From Inquilinus sp052113205 (lineage in GTDB: Bacteria; Pseudomonadota; Alphaproteobacteria; DSM-16000; Inquilinaceae), in assembly GCF_052113205.1 (NCBI RefSeq), contig NZ_JBFRCU010000003.1, positions 103,911 through 167,910 on the forward strand: DNA of 64,000 nucleotides, written 5' to 3'. The notes below the pieces were generated by a model. That model saw only the letters and a list, made by a program, of their open reading frames with translations, was not told the DNA's origin and did no database searches. The number at the start of each line of letters is the position of its first letter. Position 1 is the stretch's first letter. Shown one piece after another: positions 17,212 through 27,626 of the stretch. Position numbers and translations under genes: made by a program.

Positions 17212-18195
17212 ATGATGCGCAAAACCTTACTGGCTGCTTCGGCGGCGATCTTTGCCCTCGCGGGCGTCACGCCGGCGAGTGCCGAGGACACGGTCGCGGT
17301 GATCGTGAAGGCGACCACGTCGGAATACTGGCAGTGGGTGTTCAAGGGCGCCGAGGAGGCCGGCCGGCAGCTCGGCGTCAAGGTCGACAAGCTGGGCACG
17401 CCGAAGGACGATGCCGCCGGCCAGATCGCCGTCCTCGAGAACGCGGCAGGGTCGAAGCCCGCCGCGATCGTGATCTCGCCGACCATCTTCGAGGCCCTTG
17501 GTGATCCGATCGCCGCCGTGACAGCTGCCGGGATCCCCGTCATCGTCATCGACTCCGGGGCGAAGACGGACCAATACGCCTCCTTCCTCACCACCAACAA
17601 CGAAGCCGGCGGCAAGGCCGCGGCCGAGGCGATGGCCGCTTGCGTCAAGGAACGGACCGGGAAGGCGGCGGGCAAGGTCGGCTACCTGACCGCCATGGCC
17701 GGCCATGAGTCGCTCGACTCGCGGGACCGGGGCTTCGTCGAAGGCCTGAAGGCCTATCCCGACATCACCCTGGTCGGCAACCGGGTCGCCAACAACGAGG
17801 AGGCGGAGGGCATGACCCTGACCGCCGACATGCTGACCAAGGATCCGGACCTCGTCGGCGTCTTCGCCGACAATGCGCAGATGGGGACCGGGGCGGGCGC
17901 TTCGGTCGCCGAGCAGAAGCTGGGCGCGAAATTCTGCCTGGTCGCCTTCGACTCCGATGCCGGAGAGCTGGAGCATCTGAAGGACGGCTCGATCTATGCC
18001 CTGATCGTCCAGGATCCCTACATGATGGGCTATGCCGGGGTCTGGTACGGCTATGCCGCCGCCCATGGCGTGCGCCTGCCGAAGGCTGTCGACACCGGGG
18101 TCGGCACGGTGACCAAGGCGACCATGAACGATCCGGCGCTGGCCGGCCTGCTCGACGTGTCGAAGCGCAAGCTCGGCCCGTTCCTGGCCAACTGA
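17212..18195 (+). CDS. Periplasmic sugar-binding protein (CUT2, ribose/fructose type)
   Basis: 327-aa periplasmic receptor of the Peripla_BP_4 type. The signal peptide covers residues 1-25 (cleavage near TPASA-ED). The mature part starts DTVAVIVKATTSEYWQWVFK, the usual first beta strand and ligand loop, followed by the hinge segment IPVIVIDSGAK and VAFDSDAGELEHLKDGSIYA near the C-terminus. AGGAACC is upstream; ATGs at 17212 and 17215 are equivalent. It delivers substrate to the FrcC-like permease next door. The following spacer holds a strong hairpin. Confidence 0.9.
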   Translation: MMRKTLLAASAAIFALAGVTPASAEDTVAVIVKATTSEYWQWVFKGAEEAGRQLGVKVDKLGTPKDDAAGQIAVLENAAGSKPAAIVISPTIFEALGDPIAAVTAAGIPVIVIDSGAKTDQYASFLTTNNEAGGKAAAEAMAACVKERTGKAAGKVGYLTAMAGHESLDSRDRGFVEGLKAYPDITLVGNRVANNEEAEGMTLTADMLTKDPDLVGVFADNAQMGTGAGASVAEQKLGAKFCLVAFDSDAGELEHLKDGSIYALIVQDPYMMGYAGVWYGYAAAHGVRLPKAVDTGVGTVTKATMNDPALAGLLDVSKRKLGPFLAN

Positions 18196-18196
18196 T

Positions 18197-18224
18197 CTGC
18201 CGCGGGTGGGGGTTGCCGCGGCAG
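18197..18224 (+). terminator. Intergenic hairpin after the binding-protein gene
   Basis: CTGCCGCGG and CCGCGGCAG form a perfect 9-bp stem around a 10-nt loop, immediately after the binding-protein stop and before the permease. There is no T-tract, so it is more likely an mRNA-stabilising or partial-attenuation element than a full terminator. Confidence 0.55.
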
Positions 18225-18253
18225 CCTCCGCCCGCCTTCATCCCGGAGGTCCG

Positions 18254-19267
18254 ATGACGGATCAGCCCATGCCGCATATCCGCCCTGGACCGCGCCTTCG
18301 CAGCGCTGCGCCGGGCAAGTCCCTTCAGGCTCTGCTCCGGCGTTTGCCGATCGAGACCTATGTCATCGCCTTCACGGTCGCGCTCTGGGTCGCGCTGGCG
18401 GTGACCACGCCCAATTTCCTGACCGAGGGCAACATCAGCAACCTGATGCGGCAGACGCCGGTTGCGGCGATCGTCGCGATCGGCGTGATGTGCACCATCG
18501 TCATCGGCGGCATCGACCTGTCGGTGGGCTCGGTGGTCGCGTTCTGCGGCGTCGCCTTCGCCCAGATGTGCGGCCATGGCCTCGGCCTCGCGCCCGCCGC
18601 CCTGCTGACCCTGGCGGCGGGAGCCGGGGTCGGGCTGGTCAACGCCGCCGCGGTCGCCCGCCTGGGTATTCCCCCCTTCATCGTGACGCTGGCGGGCCTG
18701 CAGGTCTATCGCGGCCTGGCATTGCTGCTGTCGGGCGGCATGACCATCGGCGGCCTGCCGGCCGAGGTGAAGGAATTCGCCCGCGGCACCACCGGCCTGC
18801 CCAACCTGTTCTGGGCGATGGTGGCGGTCGGGATCGCAGTCCATTACCTGCTGCGCTTCACGCGGACCGGGCGATACATGTACGCGATGGGCTCGAATGC
18901 CGAGGCGGCGCGCCGGCAGGGCATCAACACGCCCCGCATCACGCTGATCGCCTATGTGCTGAGCTCGGGCCTCGCGGCCCTGGCCGGCATCCTCCTGGTC
19001 TCGCGCCTCAGCATCGCATCGCCGTCCATGGCCAACGCCTACGAGCTGCAGGCGATCGCCGCGGCGGTGGTCGGCGGCGCCAGCCTGTTTGGCGGCAGGG
19101 GCACCGTGCTGGGCACGGTGGTCGGCGCCGTCCTCTTCACCACGATGAGCAACGCGGCGGTCCTGCTCAGCATCGACCCGTTCTGGGAGATGGTGCTGGA
19201 GGGCCTCCTGATCGCGCTCGTGGTCTATCTCGACAACCTGCAGAAGCGACGGCAGGCCGGTTCCTGA
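18254..19267 (+). CDS. Sugar ABC transporter permease (CUT2, FrcC/RbsC-like)
   Basis: 337-aa inner-membrane protein of the BPD_transp_2 family with about 8-10 hydrophobic spans. The conserved CUT2 permease motif IGGIDLSVGSVVAF lies at the end of the third span, and AIAAAVVGGASLFGGRGTVLG near the C-terminus is the typical ATPase-contact region. ATG 18254 follows CCGGAGGTCCG. A 37-residue cytosolic N-tail precedes TM1. It forms the channel of the importer with its two upstream genes, and is followed 49 bp later by a zinc dehydrogenase. Confidence 0.92.
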   Translation: MTDQPMPHIRPGPRLRSAAPGKSLQALLRRLPIETYVIAFTVALWVALAVTTPNFLTEGNISNLMRQTPVAAIVAIGVMCTIVIGGIDLSVGSVVAFCGVAFAQMCGHGLGLAPAALLTLAAGAGVGLVNAAAVARLGIPPFIVTLAGLQVYRGLALLLSGGMTIGGLPAEVKEFARGTTGLPNLFWAMVAVGIAVHYLLRFTRTGRYMYAMGSNAEAARRQGINTPRITLIAYVLSSGLAALAGILLVSRLSIASPSMANAYELQAIAAAVVGGASLFGGRGTVLGTVVGAVLFTTMSNAAVLLSIDPFWEMVLEGLLIALVVYLDNLQKRRQAGS

Positions 19268-19316
19268 CAGGAATCCGGCGCGGTGTCGGTGCGCGCAATC
19301 AGAGAACGGACAAGCC

Positions 19317-20330
19317 ATGCGGGCAGTGGTGTGCCGGGCCCCCGGGGAGCTGGTGCTCGAAGACCGGCCGGAGCCCGGGCGGGGCGACGGCGAGGTGCTG
19401 GTCCAGGTCCGCCGCATGGGCATCTGCGGCACGGATTTCCACATCTACGAGGGCAGCCACCCGTACCTGCAATATCCCCGGATCATGGGGCACGAGCTGT
19501 CCGGCGAGGTGCTGGAGGCGCCTGACGGCAGCCCGCTGAAGCCGGGCGACATGGTGATCGTCAACCCTTACGTCTCCTGCGGCGCCTGCATCGCCTGCCG
19601 CGCCGGCAAGCCCAATTGCTGCGTCCGGATCGCGGTGCTGGGCGTGCACCGCGACGGCGGCATGTGCGAGCGGATCGCCGTGCCGGAGCGCAATCTCTAT
19701 CCGGCGGGCAGCCTCACGCTCGACCAGGCGGCGAGCATCGAGTTCCTGGCCATCGGTGCCCATGCGGCGGCCCGGTCCGGTCTCGCGCCGGGCACCCGCG
19801 CCCTGGTGATCGGCGCCGGACCGATCGGGCTCGGTGTGGCGGTCTTCGCCGGCCTCGCCGGGGGCGACGTAACGATCATGGACCGCGAGGCCGACCGGCT
19901 CGCCTTCGCGCTGGACAGCGGCATCGCGGTCCGAAGCATCGGCGCCGGCAGCGATGCGGCGGAGGCGGTCCGCCAGGCGACCGACGGCGACGGCTTCGAC
20001 GTGGTCTTCGATGCGACCGGAAGCCGGGCCTCGATGGAAAGCGCCTTCGGCCATGTCGCCCATGGCGGCACGCTCACGCTCGTCAGCGTGGTGACCGAGA
20101 CCATCGCCTTCTCGGATCCAGAATTCCACAAGCGGGAGATGACCGTTCTCGGCAGCCGCAATGCCCTGCGGGCGGATTTCGAGCGGGTCGTCGCCGCGAT
20201 CGAGGACGGCCGCGTCCCGCTGCAGCACCTCCTCACCCACCGCACCAGCCTGGCCGGCGCGGTCGCCGATCTCCCGCACTGGGCGACCCGGAAGAGCGGG
20301 CTGGTCAAGGCGCTGGTGGAGATCGGCTGA
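19317..20330 (+). CDS. Zinc-dependent medium-chain alcohol (polyol/sugar) dehydrogenase
   Basis: 337-aa cytosolic MDR enzyme. Catalytic zinc ligands are seen in MGICGTDFHIYEG and MGHELSGEV. The structural zinc cysteines are in VSCGACIACRAGKPNCC. The NAD-binding Rossmann motif is VIGAGPIGLGVAVFAG, with an acidic MDREADR strand end that favours NAD. It resembles L-galactonate, threonine or sorbitol dehydrogenase-like members. As the last gene after the FrcABC-like importer, it likely oxidises the imported polyol or sugar acid. Confidence 0.87.
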   Translation: MRAVVCRAPGELVLEDRPEPGRGDGEVLVQVRRMGICGTDFHIYEGSHPYLQYPRIMGHELSGEVLEAPDGSPLKPGDMVIVNPYVSCGACIACRAGKPNCCVRIAVLGVHRDGGMCERIAVPERNLYPAGSLTLDQAASIEFLAIGAHAAARSGLAPGTRALVIGAGPIGLGVAVFAGLAGGDVTIMDREADRLAFALDSGIAVRSIGAGSDAAEAVRQATDGDGFDVVFDATGSRASMESAFGHVAHGGTLTLVSVVTETIAFSDPEFHKREMTVLGSRNALRADFERVVAAIEDGRVPLQHLLTHRTSLAGAVADLPHWATRKSGLVKALVEIG

Positions 20331-20348
20331 CGCGCAGCCGTCGCCCGG

Positions 20349-21188
20349 TCATAGACTCGTATAATCGAGTCCGGTCAGGCGCAGGGCGCGGCCGTCCTTC
20401 GCCGCGATGGCCCGCATCTCGCGCTCGAGCGCATCGCGGTCGTCGGCGCCGCGCAGCATCCGCCCGGCGAGCGGGTCGAACCGGCCCCCCGCGATATCGG
20501 CGATCAGCAGGGCTGCCCGTGTCGGCGGGATGTCCACCCCGTCGTCAAACAGTTGCTTGATGCCGGGCAGATGCGTCTTGCCGGCGTCGGAGGTCAGCTG
20601 CAATTCGGTCATCGCCGTCCGGACAAGCCCGGGATCGACGGCAAAGGCCAGGACGCCGCCGGCCTTCGTCGTGTCGTTGAGGCATTCGGTCAGGCGCATG
20701 ACCCCGGCTTTGCTGGCGGCATAGCCCGAGCCGTGCGGAAAGCTCGTTCCGGTCCCGCCGCCCACCAGGTTGACGATCCGGCCCCGTCCACGCCCCAGCA
20801 TCCGCGGTGCCATGACCCGGCAGGTGTGGAAGGTGCCGCGCAGATTGATCTCGACGTCGCTCCACCAGGTCTCGGGATCGCACTCCCAGATCGGGCCGAA
20901 GGCCCGGAACGAGCCGTGATTGTTGACGAGCGTGTCGACCGGCCCGAGCTCTTCGCTGATCCGGTCGAAGGCGCGCTCGACCGCCGGGCCGTCGACGAGG
21001 TCGAGCGGCAGCGCGATCGCCGTCCCGCCCTCGCCGGCGATCATTGCCCGAGTCTCCTCGATTTCGCGCTCCGTGCGCGCCAGGACCGCGACCCGGGCGC
21101 CGGCCCGGGCCTGGTGCAGCGCGATCTCGCGCCCGATTCCGCGGCCTGCGCCGGTCACGACCGAAACCGTGCCGTTCAAACTCTTCAT
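20349..21188 (-). CDS. Short-chain dehydrogenase/reductase
   Basis: 279-aa classical SDR. Cofactor motif VTGAGRGIGREIAL, then LVNNHGSFRAF (NNHG where NNAG is usual), VNLVGGGTG (the catalytic serine position is occupied by Gly/Thr) and SGYAASKAGVM with the Tyr-x3-Lys pair. ATG 21188 has GGAGG 9 nt upstream; an in-frame extension to 21278 lacks support. It is the last gene of an operon with an aldehyde dehydrogenase and an iron alcohol dehydrogenase. A role in the same catabolic route is inferred; the missing Ser could lower activity or shift substrate range. Confidence 0.83.
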   Translation of the reverse strand: MKSLNGTVSVVTGAGRGIGREIALHQARAGARVAVLARTEREIEETRAMIAGEGGTAIALPLDLVDGPAVERAFDRISEELGPVDTLVNNHGSFRAFGPIWECDPETWWSDVEINLRGTFHTCRVMAPRMLGRGRGRIVNLVGGGTGTSFPHGSGYAASKAGVMRLTECLNDTTKAGGVLAFAVDPGLVRTAMTELQLTSDAGKTHLPGIKQLFDDGVDIPPTRAALLIADIAGGRFDPLAGRMLRGADDRDALEREMRAIAAKDGRALRLTGLDYTSL

Positions 21189-21299
21189 GACCTGATCCTC
21201 CAGCATCCGGCTTGCGAAAGGCGTCACCGGCGGCCTGGCAGACCGTTGGCCGATATCGAGCCGATCACTCCGCCTCACTACACCCGTGAGACGATGCGA

Positions 21300-22790
<1,491 letters not shown>

Positions 22791-22802
22791 GGGTGGGTTC
22801 CC

Positions 22803-24056
22803 TTATTCGAAAGCAGGGTTGCAGGCCGCCGCGTCGAGGTCGCCGCGATAGGCGGCATCGAGCAGCCGGCGCATCTCGGCGAGCCCGATCGGGCGCGGAT
22901 TGTTCTTGATCAGCCGCTCGATGCCGACCGCCTGCTCGGCGGTCCAGTCCAGCTTGTCGGCGGGCAGGCCGAGACCGGCGAGCGTCGGCGTGATGCCGAT
23001 GGCGCGCAGCAGCCGCGTCACCTCGTCGATGGCGGCATCGGCCAGCGCCGCGCGCGTGGTGTGCCCGCCGTCGACCCGGAGCGCGAGGGCGATCTCCGCC
23101 ATCTCGGCCAGCGCCGCGGCGCGGTTGAAGCGCATCACATAGGGCAGGGCGGTGGCGACGCCCAGGCCGTGGGGCGTGTGGGTCAGAGCGCCGACGGGAT
23201 ACTGGATCGCGTGCGCCGCCGCCGTGCCAGCCGTGCCGAAGGCGCAGCCCGCGGCCAGTGCCGCCATCATCACGTCCGCCCTCGCATCCTCATCCGCCCC
23301 GTCGCGCCAGGCGCGTTCCAGGCTGCGCCCGAGCAGCCGGATGGCGAGCAGCGCGAAATGGTCGGTCAGCGCGCTCTTGCCGATGAAGACGTGCTGCTGC
23401 GCCAGTTCCGCCGATGGCGGGCGCCGTCCCGCGGTGAACGCCTCGATCGCATGGGTCAGCGCGTCGGCGCCGGCGACCGCGGTCAGGGCGGGCGGGCAGG
23501 AGAGGGTGAGGTCGGGGTCGCAGATGGCCGCGGCGGGAATGAGGTGCGGGCTCGAGATGCCGACCTTCAGCAGGCGGTCCGGATCGGAGATCACCGCGAC
23601 CGGCGTCGCTTCCGAGCCGGTTCCCGCGGTGGTGGGGACGGCCACGACCGGCAGCACCGGTCCCGGCACCTTGAACTCGCCGTAATAGTCCGGCAGCCGG
23701 CCGCCATGGGTCAGCAGCAGGGCGGTGCATTTCGCCATGTCGAGGCAGCTGCCGCCGCCGATGCCGATGACGAGGTCGGGCGCGAAGCCGCGCGCCTCGT
23801 CGGCGCAGTCGGCGGCGCTGTCGCGCGGCACGTCCGGCTGCACGCGGCCATGGACGCTGACGGCAAGGCCGGCCGCGCGCAGCCCGTCCAGCATCCGCTC
23901 GAAATCGGCTGACGTGGCCAGCCGCTCGTCGGTGCACACCAGCGCCCGCCGCCCGAGGCGGCCGGCGACCGCCGGCAAAGCGGCGCGCTGGCCTTTGCCG
24001 AACAGGATCTCCTTGGGCAGCCGGATCGCCGAGAAGAGCGTCACGATCGACTCCAT
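22803..24056 (-). CDS. Iron-containing alcohol dehydrogenase
   Basis: 417-aa group III alcohol dehydrogenase. NAD site IGIGGGSCLDMAKCTAL and VVAVPTTAGTGSEATPVAVI are characteristic. Metal-binding residues appear in VAGADALTHAIEAFTAG (Asp and His) and in HAIQYPVGALTHTPHGLGVA (His pairs). Length is normal. It is the first gene of a three-gene minus-strand operon (12 bp before the aldehyde dehydrogenase) that faces a GntR/FCD regulator across a 99-bp spacer with a perfect palindrome. Likely oxidises a short-chain or hydroxy-acid alcohol. Confidence 0.92.
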   Translation of the reverse strand: MESIVTLFSAIRLPKEILFGKGQRAALPAVAGRLGRRALVCTDERLATSADFERMLDGLRAAGLAVSVHGRVQPDVPRDSAADCADEARGFAPDLVIGIGGGSCLDMAKCTALLLTHGGRLPDYYGEFKVPGPVLPVVAVPTTAGTGSEATPVAVISDPDRLLKVGISSPHLIPAAAICDPDLTLSCPPALTAVAGADALTHAIEAFTAGRRPPSAELAQQHVFIGKSALTDHFALLAIRLLGRSLERAWRDGADEDARADVMMAALAAGCAFGTAGTAAAHAIQYPVGALTHTPHGLGVATALPYVMRFNRAAALAEMAEIALALRVDGGHTTRAALADAAIDEVTRLLRAIGITPTLAGLGLPADKLDWTAEQAVGIERLIKNNPRPIGLAEMRRLLDAAYRGDLDAAACNPAFE

Positions 24057-24090
24057 CGATGGGGATGAGCCGGAACATCGGCCATTCGAG

Positions 24091-24114
24091 ATCCTATATT
24101 AAATCCTATAGGAT
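24091..24114. promoter_or_regulatory. Putative GntR/FCD operator
   Basis: ATCCTATAGGAT at 24103-24114 is a perfect 12-bp palindrome, and a second half-site ATCCTATA lies at 24091-24098. Both are in the A/T-rich spacer between the divergent alcohol dehydrogenase operon and the GntR/FCD regulator gene. Size and symmetry fit an FCD-type GntR dimer site. Confidence 0.6.
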
Positions 24115-24155
24115 ATCGTATTGAATGCGGCGGAGGATCGTGCTAGCTCTCCTTC

Positions 24156-24881
24156 ATGTCAAGGGACAAAGCAGTGCGCAGCCAGAAGCCGATCCTCCCA
24201 TCCCTTTCGGCGGCCGACCCGGGCGGCCCGGCGATCCATCGCGCCGCCAGCCTGGCGGAGGAGGTCTATGAGGCGATCTTCGCCCAACTGATGGCCCTGA
24301 AGATCCCGCCGGGCGCCCGCATCACGGTCGATGCCCTGGTGCGCGAATTCAACGTGTCGCAGACGCCGATCCGCGAGGCGCTCGGCCGCCTGGAAGGCGA
24401 AGGCCTGGTGGTCAAGACGCATCTCGTCGGCTACAGCGCGGCGCCCCAGGTCTCGCGCCGGCGCTTCACCGAGCTGTACCAGCTGCGCCTGCTGCTCGAG
24501 CCCGATGCCGCGCGCCGGGCCGCGTCGGCGATGACGGATGCGGCGCTGCAGGAACTGACCGCGGCGGCGGGGGTGATGTCGCGCCCGGACGGACCGGACG
24601 AACGGGCCCGCTACTCCCAGTTCGCCCGCGAGGACGCGGTGTTCCACGACAAGATCCTCCAGGTCGCGGGCAACGAACTCATCCGCGAGACGCTGGTGCA
24701 CCAGCACACGCATTTTCATATTTTCCGCCTGATGTTCCACGCGCGGGTGACCGAGGAGGCGCTCGACGAGCACTCGGCGATCCTTGCCGCCTTCTCCCGG
24801 CGCGACCCGGACGAGGCCGAGCGGGCGATGCGCACCCATATCGAGCGGTCGCGCGACCGCCTGCTGCCGGCATTCGACTGA
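24156..24881 (+). CDS. GntR-family (FCD subfamily) transcriptional regulator
   Basis: 241-aa regulator. The N-terminal wHTH (about 35-95) has VREFNVSQTPIREALGRLEG. The FCD domain (about 105-235) starts YQLRLLLEPDAARRAAS and has metal-binding-type residues in EDAVFHDKILQVAGN and HSAILAAFSRRDPDEAERAM. The ATG at 24156 lacks a good ribosome site; GTG 24174 with AAGGGAC upstream is an alternative start. It probably represses the divergent ADH-ALDH-SDR operon through the palindrome in the spacer, and possibly the importer downstream. Confidence 0.9.
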   Translation: MSRDKAVRSQKPILPSLSAADPGGPAIHRAASLAEEVYEAIFAQLMALKIPPGARITVDALVREFNVSQTPIREALGRLEGEGLVVKTHLVGYSAAPQVSRRRFTELYQLRLLLEPDAARRAASAMTDAALQELTAAAGVMSRPDGPDERARYSQFAREDAVFHDKILQVAGNELIRETLVHQHTHFHIFRLMFHARVTEEALDEHSAILAAFSRRDPDEAERAMRTHIERSRDRLLPAFD

Positions 24882-24942
24882 TGCCAGGAGCCATGGGCAG
24901 CGGGCCGATCCGTGATACGCTGGCGGAAAAGGGAGGATAACG

Positions 24943-26034
24943 ATGGGACAGGTCGACGCCTGCGCGCTGAGCCTGACCAATGTCAGCAAGTCCTATGGCC
25001 ATGTCCGGGCTCTGCACAACCTGTCGTTCAGCGTTGCGGAAGGCCGCTTCTTCGTGCTGTTCGGGCCCAGCTCGGTCGGCAAGACGACGACGCTGCGCAT
25101 GATCGCCGGCCTGGTCCCGCCGGATCGCGGCCGGGTCGAGATCTTCGGCCGGGATTGGACGCATGAGCCGATCGCAGGGCGCGGCGTGTCGATGGTGTTC
25201 CAGTCCTTCGCGCTCTACCCGCACCTCACCGTTTTCGAGAACCTGGCCTATCCGCTGCGCGAGGCCGGGGTGGGACGGGAGGAGATCGGTCGCCGTGTCC
25301 GGGAGACCGCGACGATGCTCCGCCTCGACACGAAGATCGGCCGCAAGCCCGGCACGCTGTCGGGCGGCGAGCAGCAACGGGTCGCGCTCGGCCGTTCCCT
25401 GATCCGGCGCCCCCGGATCCTGCTGCTGGACGAACCCCTGACCAATCTCGATGCCAAGCTGAGGCACGAGATGCGGGCCGAGCTCAAGCGCCTGCATCGC
25501 CAGTTCGGCCTGACGATCGTCTATGCGACGCCCGACGAGCTCGAGGCGCTGTCGATGGGCGAGGAGATCGCCGTGCTGCGGGACGGCGGCGTCGTGCAGA
25601 CCGGGACGCCCGACGAGCTCTACGAAGCGCCGCGCGACCTGTATGTCGCCGGCAAGATCGGCTCGCCCACCATGAATCTGATCAAGGGCACGCTGGCCCG
25701 CGACGGCAACGTCATCGACTCCGCGATCGGCCCGCTGCCATGCACGCGCAAGCTCAGCACCGCGGAAACCGGGGAAGCGGCCGTGGTGGGCATCCGGCCG
25801 AACGATATCCGCCTCGCGACCGGCGGCGAAGGCGGTATGGCGGCGAGCATCGCCATGCTGGAGCCGTTGGGCGACGTCACGGTGATCTCGATGGAGACCG
25901 CTGGCGAGACGCTTCGGCTGGTGCTGCCGGAAGCGGTGGCGTCGGGTCTGCAGCCCGGTCAGCAGGCCTCGATCGTCCTCGATCCGGCAAAACTGCACGT
26001 CTTCCGGGCCTCGAACGGACAGGCAATCACCTGA
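24943..26034 (+). CDS. ABC importer ATPase, first of two (UgpC/MalK class, H-loop His replaced by Pro)
   Basis: 363-aa cytosolic CUT1-class ATPase with a C-terminal TOBE/OB regulatory domain (from about 240). Walker A GPSSVGKTT (41-49), Q-loop VFQSFALYP, signature TLSGGEQQR (138-146) and Walker B LLLDEPLTNLD are present. The switch histidine of the H-loop, normally YVTHDQ, is missing: VYATPDELEAL has Pro197, codon CCC at 25531. Its own ATP site should therefore be weak, while it can supply a good signature motif to a partner. That partner is likely the second ATPase at 29653 in the same operon. Confidence 0.9.
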   Translation: MGQVDACALSLTNVSKSYGHVRALHNLSFSVAEGRFFVLFGPSSVGKTTTLRMIAGLVPPDRGRVEIFGRDWTHEPIAGRGVSMVFQSFALYPHLTVFENLAYPLREAGVGREEIGRRVRETATMLRLDTKIGRKPGTLSGGEQQRVALGRSLIRRPRILLLDEPLTNLDAKLRHEMRAELKRLHRQFGLTIVYATPDELEALSMGEEIAVLRDGGVVQTGTPDELYEAPRDLYVAGKIGSPTMNLIKGTLARDGNVIDSAIGPLPCTRKLSTAETGEAAVVGIRPNDIRLATGGEGGMAASIAMLEPLGDVTVISMETAGETLRLVLPEAVASGLQPGQQASIVLDPAKLHVFRASNGQAIT

Positions 26035-26091
26035 CGCCGGGGGCCGGACAAGAACAACAACACCGATAACACATGGGGAGGAGACCTGACG

Positions 26092-27525
26092 ATGACGGCG
26101 ACGACAAAGATCAAAGGCGTAGTGGTGGCAGCAGGGCTGGCTGCTCTGCTGATGACGGGCGCGGCCCGGTTTGCCCTGGCCGAGGAGGTGACGCTGTCGA
26201 TGGCGGTGCCCGACTGGCCGCCGACCCGCGTCATGAAGAAGTTCTTCGACGAGCAGTACAAGCCGAAATCCGGCAACACCGTGAAGCTCGATGTCGACTT
26301 CATTCCCTGGCCCGATTTCTACACGCGCGTGAACGCGTCGCTCACCTCCGGTGAGCAGAAATACAACTTCATCGTGTCCGACTCGCAGTGGCTGGGCGCC
26401 TTCGTCGAGGGCGGCTATTTCCGCAAGATCAACGATCTCCTGGATGCCGACCCCGATTTCAAGAAAGCGTTCATGGAGATCCATCCCAATCCGCTGAACG
26501 CCTACGCGACTTATCCCTACAAGTCCCAGAACTATTACGGCTTCCCGCAGTTTCCCGACGTCCTGGTCACCTACGGGCGCAAGGACATCCTCTGCGACGA
26601 GACCGAGCAGAAGAACTTCACGGCGAAGTACCAGAAGAAGCTGCCCTGCACGGGCGAAGAGATCGACGCGATGACCTGGGACGATTTCAGGAACGTCGGC
26701 GAGTTCTTCCGGCGCAAGAAGGGCGAGATGCTGGCCGGCAAGCCCGCCGACGACGATTTCTACGGCATCGCCTTCCAGGCGGGCAAGGCCTACGACTTCT
26801 CGTCCATGCAGGTCAACGGCCTGATCTGGCAGATGGGCGGCGACATCTGGGACGAAACCCAGGTTCCCAAAGGGCAGGCGGAAGGCGTGGTCAATTCGCC
26901 GATCGCGGTGAAGGCTCTCGAGAAATATCTGAGCCTGATCGAATACATGCCGCCTGTGGCCAAGACCGGCACCATGGACATCTTCAAGTCGGACGAGTTG
27001 TTCCGCGAAGGCAAGGTGGCCATGAATGTCGACTGGATCGGCCTGGGCGAAGCCTCGCTCGATCCGAAGACCTCGAAGGTCGCGGACAAGCTGGTGTTCG
27101 GCCTGATGCCGGGGACCATCGGCGCCGACGGCAAGATGGTCCGCTGGTCCAATATCGGCGGGCAGCCCTTCGTGCTGACCACCTGGACGACCGACGCGCA
27201 GATCAAGGAGGCCGTGGACTTCGTGAAGTGGTGGCTGTCGCCCGCCATCCAGCACCAGTTCGCGGCGGCTGGCGGCCAGTCGGCGATCAAGTCGGTGTAT
27301 TCGGATCCGAAATACGTGACCTACCGCCCATGGAACCGGGCATGGGCCGCGTCGCTGGATTGGCAGAAGGACGTCTGGCACGTGCCCCAGTTCTTCGAAT
27401 TGCTGACCGAGCAACAGGACCAGTTCGATCTCGCGATCACCGGCAAGCAGAACGCCAAGACGACCTTGGACAACATCGCCAAGTTCCAGCAGAACCTGCT
27501 GACCGAAGCGGGCCTGATCCAATGA
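26092..27525 (+). CDS. ABC transporter extracellular solute-binding protein (family 1-like)
   Basis: 477-aa periplasmic receptor. The signal peptide covers about residues 1-30 (hydrophobic GVVVAAGLAALLMTG, cleavage near ALA-EE). The mature protein starts VTLSMAVPDWPPTRVMKKFF and has YNFIVSDSQWLGAFVEGGYF near the hinge. Two cysteines (CDETEQ and LPCTGEE) may form a disulphide. It is larger than most sugar receptors. GGGGAGGAGACC precedes the ATG at 26092. It feeds the two permeases downstream. A glycerol, polyol or sugar substrate is plausible given the two-ATPase architecture. Confidence 0.88.
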   Translation: MTATTKIKGVVVAAGLAALLMTGAARFALAEEVTLSMAVPDWPPTRVMKKFFDEQYKPKSGNTVKLDVDFIPWPDFYTRVNASLTSGEQKYNFIVSDSQWLGAFVEGGYFRKINDLLDADPDFKKAFMEIHPNPLNAYATYPYKSQNYYGFPQFPDVLVTYGRKDILCDETEQKNFTAKYQKKLPCTGEEIDAMTWDDFRNVGEFFRRKKGEMLAGKPADDDFYGIAFQAGKAYDFSSMQVNGLIWQMGGDIWDETQVPKGQAEGVVNSPIAVKALEKYLSLIEYMPPVAKTGTMDIFKSDELFREGKVAMNVDWIGLGEASLDPKTSKVADKLVFGLMPGTIGADGKMVRWSNIGGQPFVLTTWTTDAQIKEAVDFVKWWLSPAIQHQFAAAGGQSAIKSVYSDPKYVTYRPWNRAWAASLDWQKDVWHVPQFFELLTEQQDQFDLAITGKQNAKTTLDNIAKFQQNLLTEAGLIQ

Positions 27526-27536
27526 TGTGACGAGAC

Positions 27537-27567
27537 CGCTGCCGCCCGCCGCCGGCCGGCGGCAGCG
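27537..27567 (+). terminator. Intergenic hairpin after the binding-protein gene
   Basis: CGCTGCCGCC and GGCGGCAGCG form a perfect 10-bp stem with an 11-nt loop, 12 bp after the binding-protein stop. There is no T-tract. Position and strength match the hairpins after the three other binding-protein genes in this window. Confidence 0.55.
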
Positions 27568-27626
27568 ATCCCGAGCCGGGGCCGGCGTGCCGGACCCGCC
27601 AAGCAGAACTGCGATCGAGAGCACTC

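Noticed and set aside
24679..27624. A 981-codon open frame on the minus strand
   Set aside because: Antisense to the ABC ATPase and binding-protein genes, which have full motif sets. No ribosome site or recognisable domain.
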